A stretch of 64,000 nucleotides of DNA. Source: Erythrobacter litoralis (lineage in GTDB: Bacteria > Pseudomonadota > Alphaproteobacteria > Sphingomonadales > Sphingomonadaceae). Shown here piece after piece: positions 17,042 to 29,570 of this stretch. The position numbers and the translations under genes were made by a program. The DNA is taken from positions 496,001-560,000 of the forward strand of contig NZ_SOSI01000002.1 in the NCBI RefSeq assembly GCF_029760855.1, written 5' to 3'. Numbering within the stretch: the first letter of the stretch is position 1; each line of letters begins with the position of its first letter. The notes under the pieces are model-generated. The model ran no database searches. It was given only the letters and a program-made list of their open reading frames with translations, and was not told where the DNA came from.

Positions 17042-18607
17042 ATGGCCCGGGCCCTCCTCCTCATCGCGCTCCTGTCGGCGTTAATCGTACCCTGGCGCGC
17101 GGCGGCCGAGCCCGCCGATATCGACGCGGCGGCGCGCGGCGTAGTGCGCGTCGTCATTATCGGCACGGAGGATGGCGAGCTTTACCCGATCAGCCACGGA
17201 ACCGGCTTCGCCGTCACGCCAACCACTATAGTGACCAACGCCCACGTCGTGCGCGATGCGATGCGCGACGGGGGGCTCGACATCGGCATCGTGCCTTCGG
17301 GGGGCGGGCGCGCCATGTATGGCCGCCTCCTCGCCGTAAGCCCGCAGAGCGACCTCGCATTGATCCGCATCACCGGCGATCTGCGCCTGCCGCCGCTCGC
17401 GCTCGCCGGTCTAGACCAGCAATCGAGCGGCGAGGTGATCAGCGTCGGCTATCCGATGAATGTCGACCGGGCGCAGGGCCTCGGCAATAGCGACATCTTC
17501 TCCAGCCAGCCGCCCGTCAAAAGCCGCGGCTACATCTCTGGTGAGCGGCCCAGTCGCCAGTTCGACACCATCCTCCACACCGCCCCCATCGCACGCGGCA
17601 ATTCGGGCGGCCCGCTGCTCGACCAGTGCGGCCGGGTGCTGGGCGTCAACAGCTTCGGCTCGGATAGCGAGGCAGGCGATGCGGAATTCTTCTTCGCCGT
17701 ATCCAACCGCGAACTGATCCCGTTCCTGCGCGAGAACGGCATCGAACCGCCGGTAAATACCGCCACATGCCGCTCCATGGCCGAGCTCGACGCGGCGGAG
17801 CAGGAACGGATCGCACGCGAACAGGCCGAAGCGCGGCAATCCCTGTCCGAGCGTGCCGAGGAAACGCGCAATCGCCGCGAGCGCGCGCTTCTGGAAGCGC
17901 AACTCGGCGTGACGCAGGACCGCGAGGACCGGATGGCGCTGGCTTTCGTCCTCATACTCGCCGCCTTCGGCATCGCGCTATACGGGTTCTCGCTTCGGAG
18001 CCGCGCGCGGGAAGGCGAGGAGGCCGACCCGCTCGTCCTGCGCAAGGCGCATATCGCGTTCGGGATTGCCGGCTTTCTCGTTATCGTCGCCATCATCGCT
18101 TTCATCACCCGCCCCGGCCTCGACGAGGTAGACCGGCGCGTTGCCGCCGCGATGAGCGAAGCGGACGTAGCAACCGCATCGGGCACCGCCGAAGCGTCGG
18201 CCGGAAACCGAACCCTCACCTGCACCTTACTCCCCGACCGCAGCCGCGTTACCAGCGCGCAGGCCAGCAGCGTCTCGTTCGAGTGGTCGGGCGAAGGCTG
18301 CGTCAACGGGCGCACGCAATACGGCTATGCCTCGGGTACCTGGTCGCGCGTATTCGTGCCGAACGAAGAGGATGCGGTATCGGTCAACAGCTTCGATCCC
18401 GACCGCAATCTGTATCGCGTCGAGCGGTTCCTTCTGCCGCGCAGCGCCATGCAGTCGGCGCGTGAGGCGCGGAGCGAATATCGCGCGCCCCAATGCGGGG
18501 CCGAGAACGCCTCGCAGCAGCTGGGCGAAATGCAGAGCGAAGTGCTCGGCCTCTTGCCGCAACAGGCGAACGAGCGGCTGGTCTACAGTTGCGAGGCGGC
18601 GCGCTAA
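17042..18607 (+). CDS. Membrane-anchored trypsin-like serine protease
   Basis: The 521-residue protein has a signal peptide, then a trypsin-like domain with a complete triad: H68 in TNAHVV, D104 in SDLALI and S188 in GNSGGP. A charged, probably coiled helix (about residues 245-295) leads to two membrane helices (near 305-325 and 338-360), then a C-terminal domain of about 140 residues with paired cysteines. There is no PDZ domain, so it is not a standard DegP/HtrA. With a signal peptide and two helices both large domains should be periplasmic. The role could be envelope stress proteolysis; the C-terminal domain is unknown to me. Confidence 0.85.
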   Translation: MARALLLIALLSALIVPWRAAAEPADIDAAARGVVRVVIIGTEDGELYPISHGTGFAVTPTTIVTNAHVVRDAMRDGGLDIGIVPSGGGRAMYGRLLAVSPQSDLALIRITGDLRLPPLALAGLDQQSSGEVISVGYPMNVDRAQGLGNSDIFSSQPPVKSRGYISGERPSRQFDTILHTAPIARGNSGGPLLDQCGRVLGVNSFGSDSEAGDAEFFFAVSNRELIPFLRENGIEPPVNTATCRSMAELDAAEQERIAREQAEARQSLSERAEETRNRRERALLEAQLGVTQDREDRMALAFVLILAAFGIALYGFSLRSRAREGEEADPLVLRKAHIAFGIAGFLVIVAIIAFITRPGLDEVDRRVAAAMSEADVATASGTAEASAGNRTLTCTLLPDRSRVTSAQASSVSFEWSGEGCVNGRTQYGYASGTWSRVFVPNEEDAVSVNSFDPDRNLYRVERFLLPRSAMQSAREARSEYRAPQCGAENASQQLGEMQSEVLGLLPQQANERLVYSCEAAR

Positions 18608-18608
18608 T

Positions 18609-19436
18609 TTAGGCCGCCAGCGGTTCGCCGGTCAGCGTGATGCGGTGCATTTCGCGCGCATGGCCTTGGTAGTCGTTCATCGCGTAATGCCAGGTCGTCC
18701 GGTTGTCCCAGATCGCGACCGTGCCCGGCTCCCACCCCACACGGCACTGGAACTCCTCCTTCATCGCATGGGCGAACAGCTCTTGCAGTAAAGGCAGGCT
18801 CTCCTCGCGCGAGCGACCGGCGAAATTGATCGTGAAACCGGGATTGACGTAAAGCAGCTTCTGCCCGGTCTGCGGATGGCGCACCACGACCGGATGGGTC
18901 GCGCCAGTCTTCAGGTCCTTGCCGCGAAGCTCGCCGCCCTGATCGGTTTTCGCGTAGATGCCGTCAGGCGCATAGATATGGTCGGCGGTGTGGAATGCTT
19001 CCAGCAATTCCAATTTGGCCTTCGTCTCGTCGGGCAACGCATCGTAAGCCGCGCCCATATGTGCCCACAGCGTATCGCCTCCGCTCGGCGGCAGGTCGCG
19101 CGCGACGAGGATGGACCCCATTGCAGGCACTTGATCGTAGGAATGGTCGGTATGCCAGCCCCCGCCGATATTCATCGTCTGGTCCTTGCGCTTGCGGACC
19201 ACCGCGATTTCGGGATGCTCGTCGGTCAGCGGGAAGTAATTGTTGATATCGATGCCGCCCCACCGCTTCGCGAAGGCGATATGGTCTTCGGGGCCGAAGT
19301 CCTGATCGCGGAAAACGGCGACGCCCCGGCGATAGGCGATTTCGCGCACCCGATCGAGCGCCTCGCCCTCGAGCCGCGCCAGTTGCACACCTTCGATCGC
19401 GGTTCCGCAATGCTTCGTCAGGTCTTGCGTTTTCAC
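18609..19436 (-). CDS. TauD/TfdA-family dioxygenase
   Basis: The 275-residue enzyme belongs to the Fe(II)/2-oxoglutarate dioxygenases related to taurine and 2,4-D dioxygenases. The iron site is H95-T-D97 in GGGWHTDHSYD with distal H250 in TTWHYAMND; R261 or R265 near the end would bind 2-oxoglutarate. The substrate cannot be told; no sulphonate transport genes are adjacent. The start is the GTG at 19436, chosen for the strong AGGAGAAGG site upstream over an in-frame ATG at 19511. Confidence 0.9.
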   Translation of the reverse strand: MKTQDLTKHCGTAIEGVQLARLEGEALDRVREIAYRRGVAVFRDQDFGPEDHIAFAKRWGGIDINNYFPLTDEHPEIAVVRKRKDQTMNIGGGWHTDHSYDQVPAMGSILVARDLPPSGGDTLWAHMGAAYDALPDETKAKLELLEAFHTADHIYAPDGIYAKTDQGGELRGKDLKTGATHPVVVRHPQTGQKLLYVNPGFTINFAGRSREESLPLLQELFAHAMKEEFQCRVGWEPGTVAIWDNRTTWHYAMNDYQGHAREMHRITLTGEPLAA

Positions 19437-19619
19437 GGGCCTTCTCCTCTCGCAGCCAATGTGCACCCCGCCGGCGGCCCGCGCAAGCCGACGCGACTTG
19501 CCTTGCCGCACCCCCTTTGCTAGGCGCGCGCCAGCTTTGCCGGGGCCGCTCTGCGCATGCCCGGATTCGGCTTGGCACGAGACATTTCTTTTTCCGGACC
19601 CGAAGAGGACGAGAGACGC

Positions 19620-20174
19620 GTGGATATTTCCGCCGGTATTCAGGCTAGCCTAGCAGGCCGCTACGCCTCGGCGCTGTTCGATCTGGCCGCCGAACACGGT
19701 GTGGTGACCGCCGTCGAATCGGATCTCGACAAGCTCGAAGCCGGAATTGAACAATCGCCCGAATTGCGGATGCTCACCACCAGCCCCAAGGTGGGCCGCG
19801 GCGCTGCAGAAAAAGCGCTGTGGAGCGTTTCGGCGATCATGGGCCTGTCGGAATTGACGCAGAAATTCCTAGGCACGCTGGCGCATAACCGCCGCCTGTC
19901 GCAGCTGCCCGGCATCGTGCGTGCATTCCGCACCATCGCGGCGGCGCAGCGCGGCGAAGTCACGGCCGAAGTCACCAGCGCCCATGCGCTTACCGATGCC
20001 CAGCTTGATCAGCTCAAGACGAAGCTGACCCAGCGCGAAGGCCGCACGGTGAAACTCACTTCCAAGGTCGACCCCGATCTGCTCGGCGGCCTTGTCGTTA
20101 CCATCGGTTCGAAGCGCATCGATGCCTCGATCCGCAATCGTCTCAATTCCCTCGCCCAGGCCATGAAAGCCTGA
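19620..20174 (+). CDS. atpH: ATP synthase subunit delta
   Basis: The 184-residue product is the delta subunit, which ties the F1 head to the peripheral stalk. The N-terminal [14 protein letters not shown] helix and the C-terminal [26 protein letters not shown] signature are typical. The GTG at 19620 is preferred over 19557 since VDISAGIQ is the usual opening in relatives. It heads the operon atpH-atpA-x-atpG-y-atpD-z-atpC. The F0 genes are not in the window, as is usual for alphaproteobacteria. Confidence 0.95.
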   Translation: MDISAGIQASLAGRYASALFDLAAEHGVVTAVESDLDKLEAGIEQSPELRMLTTSPKVGRGAAEKALWSVSAIMGLSELTQKFLGTLAHNRRLSQLPGIVRAFRTIAAAQRGEVTAEVTSAHALTDAQLDQLKTKLTQREGRTVKLTSKVDPDLLGGLVVTIGSKRIDASIRNRLNSLAQAMKA

Positions 20175-21731
<1,557 letters not shown>

Positions 21732-21738
21732 TCGATAG

Positions 21739-22032
21739 ATGAGCTACACGGTCTTTGCCACAATTCCGGTCGAGCCGGAACACATGGAGGTCGCCGCGCA
21801 GGCGGTGGCCGCCATCGTTCCGATGACCCGTGACGAAGAAGGCTGTCTGGCGTTCGAACCGCGCCGCGCCGCGGATGGTTCGAGCACGATCATGATTTTC
21901 GAAGAGTGGGCGGATCGCGACGCGTTCGATTTCCACCATGCTCAAGAATACACCAAGGATGTCTTCGCAAGATACGAGGGATGGCTCCAGTCGGAACCGC
22001 AGCTCGTCGAAGTGAAGCCGCTGGAAGGCTGA
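21739..22032 (+). CDS. ABM-family monooxygenase-like protein inside the atp operon
   Basis: The 97-residue protein fits the dimeric alpha-beta barrel ABM superfamily (antibiotic biosynthesis monooxygenase, YgiN-like quinol monooxygenases). It has an N-terminal strand [15 protein letters not shown], a [11 protein letters not shown] turn, and [14 protein letters not shown] with a histidine typical of the family. Members oxidise quinols or bind small aromatics, some without cofactors. It starts 7 nt after atpA and ends 7 nt before atpG, so it must be co-transcribed with the ATP synthase. It is not an ATP synthase subunit. Confidence 0.8.
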   Translation: MSYTVFATIPVEPEHMEVAAQAVAAIVPMTRDEEGCLAFEPRRAADGSSTIMIFEEWADRDAFDFHHAQEYTKDVFARYEGWLQSEPQLVEVKPLEG

Positions 22033-22039
22033 ACAGGAT

Positions 22040-22915
22040 ATGGCAAGCCTCAAAGAACTCAAAGGCCGGATCAACTCGGTCAAGTCGACCCAGAAGATCA
22101 CCAAGGCCAAGCAGATGGTCGCTGCGGCGAAGCTGCGCCGGGCGCAGGCGGCGGCCGAAGCCGCACGTCCCTATGCCGAGCGGCTTTCGGGCGTCATGGC
22201 GTCGCTCGCCGGCAAGGTCGGCGGCGACAGTGCACCCCTGCTGCTGCGCGGCACCGGATCGGACAAGCGTAACCTCCTCGTCGTGGTCAATACCGACAAG
22301 GGGCTGTGCGGCGGCCTCAACGCCAATATCGTCAAGGCGGCCAAGGCCAAGGCGAAGGCGCTGCTTAACGAGGGCAAGGACGTGCAGTTCTACCTCGTTG
22401 GTAAGAAGGGCCGCGCACCGATCAAGCGCGATTATGCCGACCGGATCGAGAAGCATTTCGACACCTCCGACGTCCGCACGCCGGGCTTCGAGGAAGCCGA
22501 AGTCATCGCAGACGATTTGCTGACCCGCTACGAGAACGGCGAATTCGACGTCGCACACCTCGTTTATCCCGTCTTCAAATCGGCTTTGGCGCAGGACCCC
22601 ACGGTCGACCAGCTCATCCCCGTCCCGCCGCCCGAAAGCGACGGTGCGGGCGGCGCGGGTTCGGTCGTCGATTACGAGCCGAGCGAGGACGAAATCCTCG
22701 CCGACCTGCTGCCGCGCTATATCAAGACGCAGTTGTTCGGCGCGCTTCTGGAACGCGAGGCTTCGGAACAGGGCGCCTCGATGACCGCGATGGACAATGC
22801 AACTCGCAATGCCGGCGATCTCATCAAGGACCTGACCATCCAGTACAACCGCAGCCGTCAGGCCGCGATCACCACCGAACTCATCGAAATCATCGCGGGC
22901 GCGGAAGCGCTCTAA
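22040..22915 (+). CDS. atpG: ATP synthase subunit gamma
   Basis: The 291-residue gamma subunit is the rotating central shaft of F1. [36 protein letters not shown] is condensed here to the key helix pair at the N-terminus, and the C-terminal [29 protein letters not shown] helix is the family signature. Length is standard. It has an ACAGGAT site and lies between the ABM gene and a small lipoprotein gene. Confidence 0.97.
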   Translation: MASLKELKGRINSVKSTQKITKAKQMVAAAKLRRAQAAAEAARPYAERLSGVMASLAGKVGGDSAPLLLRGTGSDKRNLLVVVNTDKGLCGGLNANIVKAAKAKAKALLNEGKDVQFYLVGKKGRAPIKRDYADRIEKHFDTSDVRTPGFEEAEVIADDLLTRYENGEFDVAHLVYPVFKSALAQDPTVDQLIPVPPPESDGAGGAGSVVDYEPSEDEILADLLPRYIKTQLFGALLEREASEQGASMTAMDNATRNAGDLIKDLTIQYNRSRQAAITTELIEIIAGAEAL

Positions 22916-22933
22916 GCAGGAATACCCTTACCC

Positions 22934-24779
<1,846 letters not shown>

Positions 24780-24782
24780 GGG

Positions 24783-25325
24783 GTGAACTGGATCTCCTGT
24801 CGCCTGATCGGGATCAGTGCTGCGTGCGTCGTCGGGGCGTTCGCTCCGACGGTCAATGCACAAACTTATCAGGAGCTTGCTCAGCAAGCCGTCGTAGAGT
24901 TGTGTCCCGAGCTGATGGAGATTGAAACGCCGCTTGGCGAAGTCGAACGTGTAATCGGTCTCGGCTATAAATCAGTCGCTACACGTGAGCATCCGCGGAT
25001 GGGCACGCTCGATGTCGTAGAGATCGATACGGACGGCGGGCATATCATGATTGCAAATTCGCGCACCGCTTCGTTCTGTCAGGTTGGACTTGAGGGCGCT
25101 GGAGCGCGCTCGGCGTATGAAGCGATCTATGCGGACCGCGCAAACTTGGATCCGACGCTGGTCCCAGACAACTCCTCTGAAGCGCCGAATCCGAGTATGA
25201 CTTTGGTCACCCTGCGCACCCCACCGATCGACGGCGTTTATTATGGCGTACAGTTCATGGATATGTCGGACATCGATCAAACTGCACCTTTGATCGTTCA
25301 GCAATATTTACTTTCGGAGAACTAA
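24783..25325 (+). CDS. Exported protein of unknown function inside the atp operon
   Basis: The 180-residue product begins at a GTG with a signal peptide ([20 protein letters not shown], cleavage probably after NAQ or VNA). The mature part is a mixed alpha-beta protein with cysteines in VELCPELM and SFCQVGLE. No family is recognised. It starts 3 nt after atpD and its TAA stop overlaps the atpC ATG as TAATG, so atpC translation may depend on it. Its base composition is lower in GC than the ATP synthase genes, which suggests an inserted gene. Confidence 0.7.
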   Translation: MNWISCRLIGISAACVVGAFAPTVNAQTYQELAQQAVVELCPELMEIETPLGEVERVIGLGYKSVATREHPRMGTLDVVEIDTDGGHIMIANSRTASFCQVGLEGAGARSAYEAIYADRANLDPTLVPDNSSEAPNPSMTLVTLRTPPIDGVYYGVQFMDMSDIDQTAPLIVQQYLLSEN

Positions 25326-25582
25326 TGCCCCTTCACTTCGAACTCGTAACTCCCGAAAAGCTCGTCCGCAGCGAGGACGTGCACATGGTTGTCGTGCCCG
25401 GCGAAGAGGGCGAATTCGGCGTGCTAGAAGGCCATGCCCCTTTCATGTCCACCATCCGCGACGGCGCGGTGCAGGTATGGAAGAGCGAAGGCGGCACGCC
25501 CGAAACGATCGAAGTGCGGGGCGGATTCGCCGAAGTCGGCGAGAACGGTCTGACCGTATTGGCGGAGCACGTCGAAGGCTGA
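25325..25582 (+). CDS. atpC: ATP synthase subunit epsilon, short form
   Basis: The 85-residue product covers only the N-terminal beta-sandwich domain ([52 protein letters not shown]). The C-terminal helical domain, which inhibits ATP hydrolysis in E. coli (139 residues), is absent. Short epsilon is usual in sphingomonads as I recall. It overlaps the preceding secreted-protein gene by 1 nt. Confidence 0.93.
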   Translation: MPLHFELVTPEKLVRSEDVHMVVVPGEEGEFGVLEGHAPFMSTIRDGAVQVWKSEGGTPETIEVRGGFAEVGENGLTVLAEHVEG

Positions 25583-25592
25583 CGGACGCATC

Positions 25593-25640
25593 AACCGGTC
25601 GTTGAACCGCACCGGTTCGCATTCGGTCGAACCGCTATTT
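25593..25640 (+). terminator. Candidate terminator after atpC
   Basis: Two overlapping stems lie just past the operon end: AACCGGT/ACCGGTT (25593-25617) and CGGTTCG/CGAACCG (25613-25634). The latter is followed by CTATTT. They cannot form together, and the U-tract is poor, so this is a modest candidate. Confidence 0.4.
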
Positions 25641-25693
25641 CCCTGAAAGCGTGCAAAGGCTAGGCCTCTCCCGTTAGTTGGAGGAGAGCCCCT

Positions 25694-27856
25694 TTGAAAT
25701 TCGCATCGACGCTGGCAATGGCCGTCGCCATGACCATTGCAACTCCCGCCGCCGCCCAGAACGCTTCGCAAGATGGCGTGCCCGGCCCCGAACAGGACCC
25801 GTTCATCTGGCTTGAGGAAGCGCGCAGCGATAGAGCGCTCGAATGGGTCACGAACGAGAACGAGCGCACCATGGCGGCCCTTGCCGCCGACCCGCGGTTC
25901 GAGGAGTTGAAGAACGAAGCGCTCGCGATCTACGACAGCGAGGATCGCATTCCCTATGTCTCGTTCCGGCCCGACGGTCTCTACAATTTCTGGCAGGACA
26001 AGGATAATCCGCGCGGCCTGCTGCGCCGGACCACGCTCGAAAGCTACCGCACCGATAGTCCGCAATGGGAAACCGTGCTTGATATCGATGCTCTGGGCGA
26101 AGCCGAGGGGCGCGAATGGGTCTACAAGGGTTCGACCTGCCTGCCGCCCGAAATGACCCGTTGCATGGTCGCGCTGTCAGACGGCGGCGAAGATGCGACG
26201 GTGCTGCGCGAATTCAATACGACGACCAAAAGCTTCGTCGATGGCGGTTTCGTCATCGACAGCAAGAGCCAGGGCGGCGCGGCATGGGTCGATGCCGATA
26301 CTCTGCTCGTCAGTCGGGATTTCGGCGAAGGCACGCTGACCGAAAGCGAATATCCCTTCACCACTCGCGAATGGAAACGGGGCACGCCGCTTTCCGAAGC
26401 GCGCGAAATCTTCCGCGGCGAGCCGAGCGACGTATCGGCCGGTGCCTACGATTTGCGCGACAGTTCGGGCGAAATTCAAGCCCGTACCGCCTATCGCAGC
26501 GTCTCCTTCCACGAAACGAGAAACTTCATCGAGCACAACGGGGAATGGGTCGAGCTCGACATTCCGCGCAAGGCGGGTCTGCAGGGTATCGTCGACGGCC
26601 AATTGCTGTTCTCGACCGATGTCGATTGGGAAACCGGCGGGCAGACATTCCCGGCGGACTCTCTCGTCGCCGTCGATCTCGAAGCGTTCAAGGCCGACCC
26701 AAACGGCGCGCCCAAGACGCTGGTCTGGGCTCCGGCAGAACGACAGACCCGGCAAGGCGCCGCAAGCACCGCCGATTCGATGTATGTTTCGATGCTCGAC
26801 AATGTCGTCGGCAAGATCGTGAAGTTCGATTACGAGAACGGGCGTTGGGTGCAGACCCCCGTAGCCCTGCCCGACAATGCGACGCTGGGCATCGCAGCCG
26901 CGTCGGACGAGACCGACCAGATCATGTACACCGTCAGCGGGTTCCTCGATCCGACGACGCTCTATTACACCGACGGTAGCGGCGCTCCCGCCGTGTTGAA
27001 AACCAGCCCGGTCAATTTCGACAAGGCCGGAATGGACGTCGAGCAGTTCGAGGCCACCAGCAAGGATGGCACGAAAATCCCGTATTTCATCGTCAAGCCC
27101 GCCGGGATGACGATGGACGGCACCACGCCGACGCTGATGTACGGATATGGCGGCTATCAGGTCTCGATGCTGCCAAGCTATCTCGGCGCGACCGGCAAGC
27201 TCTGGCTCGAGAACGGCGGGGCCTACGTGCTCACCAATCTGCGCGGCGGCGGCGAGTTCGGCCCCGGCTGGCACCAAACCGCCATGCGCGAGAACAAGCA
27301 GCGGACCTGGGACGATTTCCAGGCGGTTGGCGACGATCTCGTTGCCCGCGGTTTCACCTCGCCCGAACATCTCGGCGTGCAAGGCGGCTCGCAGGGCGGC
27401 CTTCTGGTAGGCACCGCCCTCACTCAGCGTCCCGACCTGTTCAACGCGGCGATCGTCCAGATCCCGCTGTTCGACATGCTGCGCTATCACCTGATCGGTC
27501 GCGGCGCGTCATGGGTCGGCGAATATGGCGATCCCCGCATTCCCGAAGAACGCGCGTGGGTCGAAAGCTATTCGCCTTACCATGCCCTTCGCGAAGGCGT
27601 CGATTATCCGACGCCGTTCCTATGGGCCTCGACCGCGGACGATCGCACCCATCCGGCCCATGCGCGCAAAGGGGCGGCCAAGCTCAAGGCGCTCGGCCAG
27701 CCCTATTATTACTACGAAGACATGACCGGCGGCCATTCGGGCGGCGTCGACAACGAACAGCGCGCCAAGTTGCAGGCGCTGCAATATGTCTACCTGATGC
27801 AGCAGCTGATGGACGACGACACCGCCGAAACCGCGCAGGCAAGCGGCGGGCAATAA
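25694..27856 (+). CDS. Secreted prolyl oligopeptidase-family (S9) peptidase
   Basis: The 720-residue protein has a signal peptide (MAVAMTIATPAAAQ), then PEQDPFIWLEE, the usual opening of the prolyl oligopeptidase family. A beta-propeller part is followed by the alpha/beta hydrolase domain: nucleophile Ser566 in GGSQGG, the acid in TADDRTHPAHA and the His in GGHSGG. It should cut small proline-containing or oligopeptides in the periplasm. It starts at a TTG (25694) preceded by a strong GGAGGAGAG site. It stands alone and ends 10 nt from the convergent HNH gene. Confidence 0.92.
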   Translation: MKFASTLAMAVAMTIATPAAAQNASQDGVPGPEQDPFIWLEEARSDRALEWVTNENERTMAALAADPRFEELKNEALAIYDSEDRIPYVSFRPDGLYNFWQDKDNPRGLLRRTTLESYRTDSPQWETVLDIDALGEAEGREWVYKGSTCLPPEMTRCMVALSDGGEDATVLREFNTTTKSFVDGGFVIDSKSQGGAAWVDADTLLVSRDFGEGTLTESEYPFTTREWKRGTPLSEAREIFRGEPSDVSAGAYDLRDSSGEIQARTAYRSVSFHETRNFIEHNGEWVELDIPRKAGLQGIVDGQLLFSTDVDWETGGQTFPADSLVAVDLEAFKADPNGAPKTLVWAPAERQTRQGAASTADSMYVSMLDNVVGKIVKFDYENGRWVQTPVALPDNATLGIAAASDETDQIMYTVSGFLDPTTLYYTDGSGAPAVLKTSPVNFDKAGMDVEQFEATSKDGTKIPYFIVKPAGMTMDGTTPTLMYGYGGYQVSMLPSYLGATGKLWLENGGAYVLTNLRGGGEFGPGWHQTAMRENKQRTWDDFQAVGDDLVARGFTSPEHLGVQGGSQGGLLVGTALTQRPDLFNAAIVQIPLFDMLRYHLIGRGASWVGEYGDPRIPEERAWVESYSPYHALREGVDYPTPFLWASTADDRTHPAHARKGAAKLKALGQPYYYYEDMTGGHSGGVDNEQRAKLQALQYVYLMQQLMDDDTAETAQASGGQ

Positions 27857-27865
27857 GGCTACAGC

Positions 27866-28144
27866 CTACCGGCTTCTGCGCGTGGGTGCGTGGAAGTCGG
27901 GCGGTTTGTCGGCGATCCAGCGCACGAACTTCGCGACCGCTTCGTTCTCGAGCAGGCGGTCGCGATCGTCGCCGAAGCGGGCAAGCTCGGCATTGGTGAA
28001 GTTCGCGTGGATCGTGCGATGACAGATCGGATGGACCGGCACGGTCGCGCGCCCCTTCTTCGCCTTGGGCACCGTATGATGCTGCTGCACCTTGCGCCCC
28101 AGCGGACGCTCGCACAGCCAGCAGGTCGGCGGGGCCTTGGTCAG
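27866..28144 (-). CDS. Small HNH-type endonuclease-like protein
   Basis: The roughly 92-residue protein carries the HNH/ββα-metal pattern: CWLCERPLG, HHTVPKAKKG and VHPICHRTIHANFTN, where two Cys-x-x-Cys-like clusters could bind zinc. HNH domains cut DNA in many systems, and homologues of this short type are common and uncharacterised. No ATG, GTG or TTG lies in frame near the start of the recognisable sequence. The codon in the right place is a CTG at 28144 that overlaps the glmU stop as CTGA, so initiation there by coupling is likely. It is downstream of glmU on the same strand. Confidence 0.72.
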   Translation of the reverse strand: MTKAPPTCWLCERPLGRKVQQHHTVPKAKKGRATVPVHPICHRTIHANFTNAELARFGDDRDRLLENEAVAKFVRWIADKPPDFHAPTRRSR

Positions 28145-29508
28145 CCCTTCTTCTCCGCCGCCTTCTTCTTTTTCATGGTGTCGTGGAAGCGGTCGGCCCA
28201 GCCGGGTTTGACCAGCTGCTCGGCGCGTACCATGCGCAGTTCGCCCGCCTCGACATCGCGGCTTACCGCGCTGCCTGCCGCTACGATAGCGTCCGCGCCG
28301 ATCTTGACCGGGGCGATCAGCGCGCTGTTCGATCCGATGAAGGCCCGCTCGCCGATCACGGTGCGGTATTTGAAATAGCCGTCGTAATTGCAGGTAATGG
28401 TGCCCGCACCGATGTTGGCGCCCGCACCCACTTCGGCATCGCCGAGATAAGTAAGGTGGCTGGCCTTCGCGCCCTCGCCCAGCGTCGCCTTCTTCATCTC
28501 GACAAAATTGCCGACCTTCGCGTGCTTCTCCAATACCGCGCCGGGACGCAGGCGCGCATAGGGTCCAACTTCGCAATCCTCGCCTACGCGTGCGCCTTCC
28601 AGATGGCTGAACGCCCGAATACGCGCGCCTTTAGCGACCGAGACGCCGGGACCGAAGACGACGTTCGGCTCCACCGTCACGTCGGGCGCAAGTTCGGTAT
28701 CGTAGCTGAAGAACACGGTCTCGGGCGCGCGCAGGGTGACGCCCGCGTCCATCGCCTCTTCGCGCTTCAGGTCCTGCCACTGCGCTTCGGCAGCGGCGAG
28801 TTCGGCGCGCGAGTTGATCCCGGCCACTTCCTCCGGCCGGTCGGTCGTCACCGCCGCGCAGGTATCGCCGTCGGCGATAGCGATGTTGACGATGTCGGGG
28901 AGGTAATACTCGCCCTGCGCATTCTCGTTGCCGACCCGCTCGAGCAGGGCGAACATATCTTCGGCGCGTGCTGCCATGAGACCGGAATTACACAGGCGGC
29001 AGCCGCGTTCTTCCTCGCTCGCATCCTTGTATTCGACCATCTTGGCGATGCGGCCTTCGCTATCGGCCAGCACCCGGCCATAGCGCAGCGGATCGGCGGG
29101 TTCGAAACCGAGAACGACGACTTTCGGCGCGTCTTCGGCATGGAGGCGCTCGAGCATCGCTTCCATCGTCTCGCCTCGCACGAAGGGGACGTCGCCATAG
29201 AGGACCAGCACGTCGCCGCGAAAATCGCCAAGCTGCTGCCGCGCCTGCTGCACCGCGTGGCCGGTGCCATGCTGCGGCTCCTGCAGGCAGGTTTCGGCCG
29301 ATCCGCCAAGCGCGCCTTCCACCTGATCGCGGCCCGCACCGACGACGACGATCTTCTTCGAAGGCGCCAATCCATCCACCGTCGCCAGCAAATGATGCAG
29401 CATGGGCCGGCCCGCGATGGGATGGAGAACCTTGTGAAGATCGCTCTTCATGCGGGTGCCCTTACCCGCGGCGAGGACAATAGCGGCGAATTCGCGTGTC
29501 GTGTTCAT
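28141..29508 (-). CDS. glmU: Bifunctional GlmU, UDP-GlcNAc pyrophosphorylase and acetyltransferase
   Basis: The 455-residue enzyme makes UDP-N-acetylglucosamine for peptidoglycan and lipopolysaccharide. The N-terminal pyrophosphorylase half has LAAGKGTRMKSD, and the C-terminal half is a left-handed beta-helix of hexapeptide repeats (GARIRAFSHLEGA, GAGANIGAGTITCNYDG) with acetyltransferase residues. It ends in a Lys-rich tail. The upstream gene at 29571 is divergent, and a small HNH gene follows with a CTGA overlap. Confidence 0.97.
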   Translation of the reverse strand: MNTTREFAAIVLAAGKGTRMKSDLHKVLHPIAGRPMLHHLLATVDGLAPSKKIVVVGAGRDQVEGALGGSAETCLQEPQHGTGHAVQQARQQLGDFRGDVLVLYGDVPFVRGETMEAMLERLHAEDAPKVVVLGFEPADPLRYGRVLADSEGRIAKMVEYKDASEEERGCRLCNSGLMAARAEDMFALLERVGNENAQGEYYLPDIVNIAIADGDTCAAVTTDRPEEVAGINSRAELAAAEAQWQDLKREEAMDAGVTLRAPETVFFSYDTELAPDVTVEPNVVFGPGVSVAKGARIRAFSHLEGARVGEDCEVGPYARLRPGAVLEKHAKVGNFVEMKKATLGEGAKASHLTYLGDAEVGAGANIGAGTITCNYDGYFKYRTVIGERAFIGSNSALIAPVKIGADAIVAAGSAVSRDVEAGELRMVRAEQLVKPGWADRFHDTMKKKKAAEKKG

Positions 29509-29570
29509 AGGCTTCGCGCCATGCCAGCAATTCCTTGCAGAATGAAGGCGTATCCTGCACCCGTTTGCCG

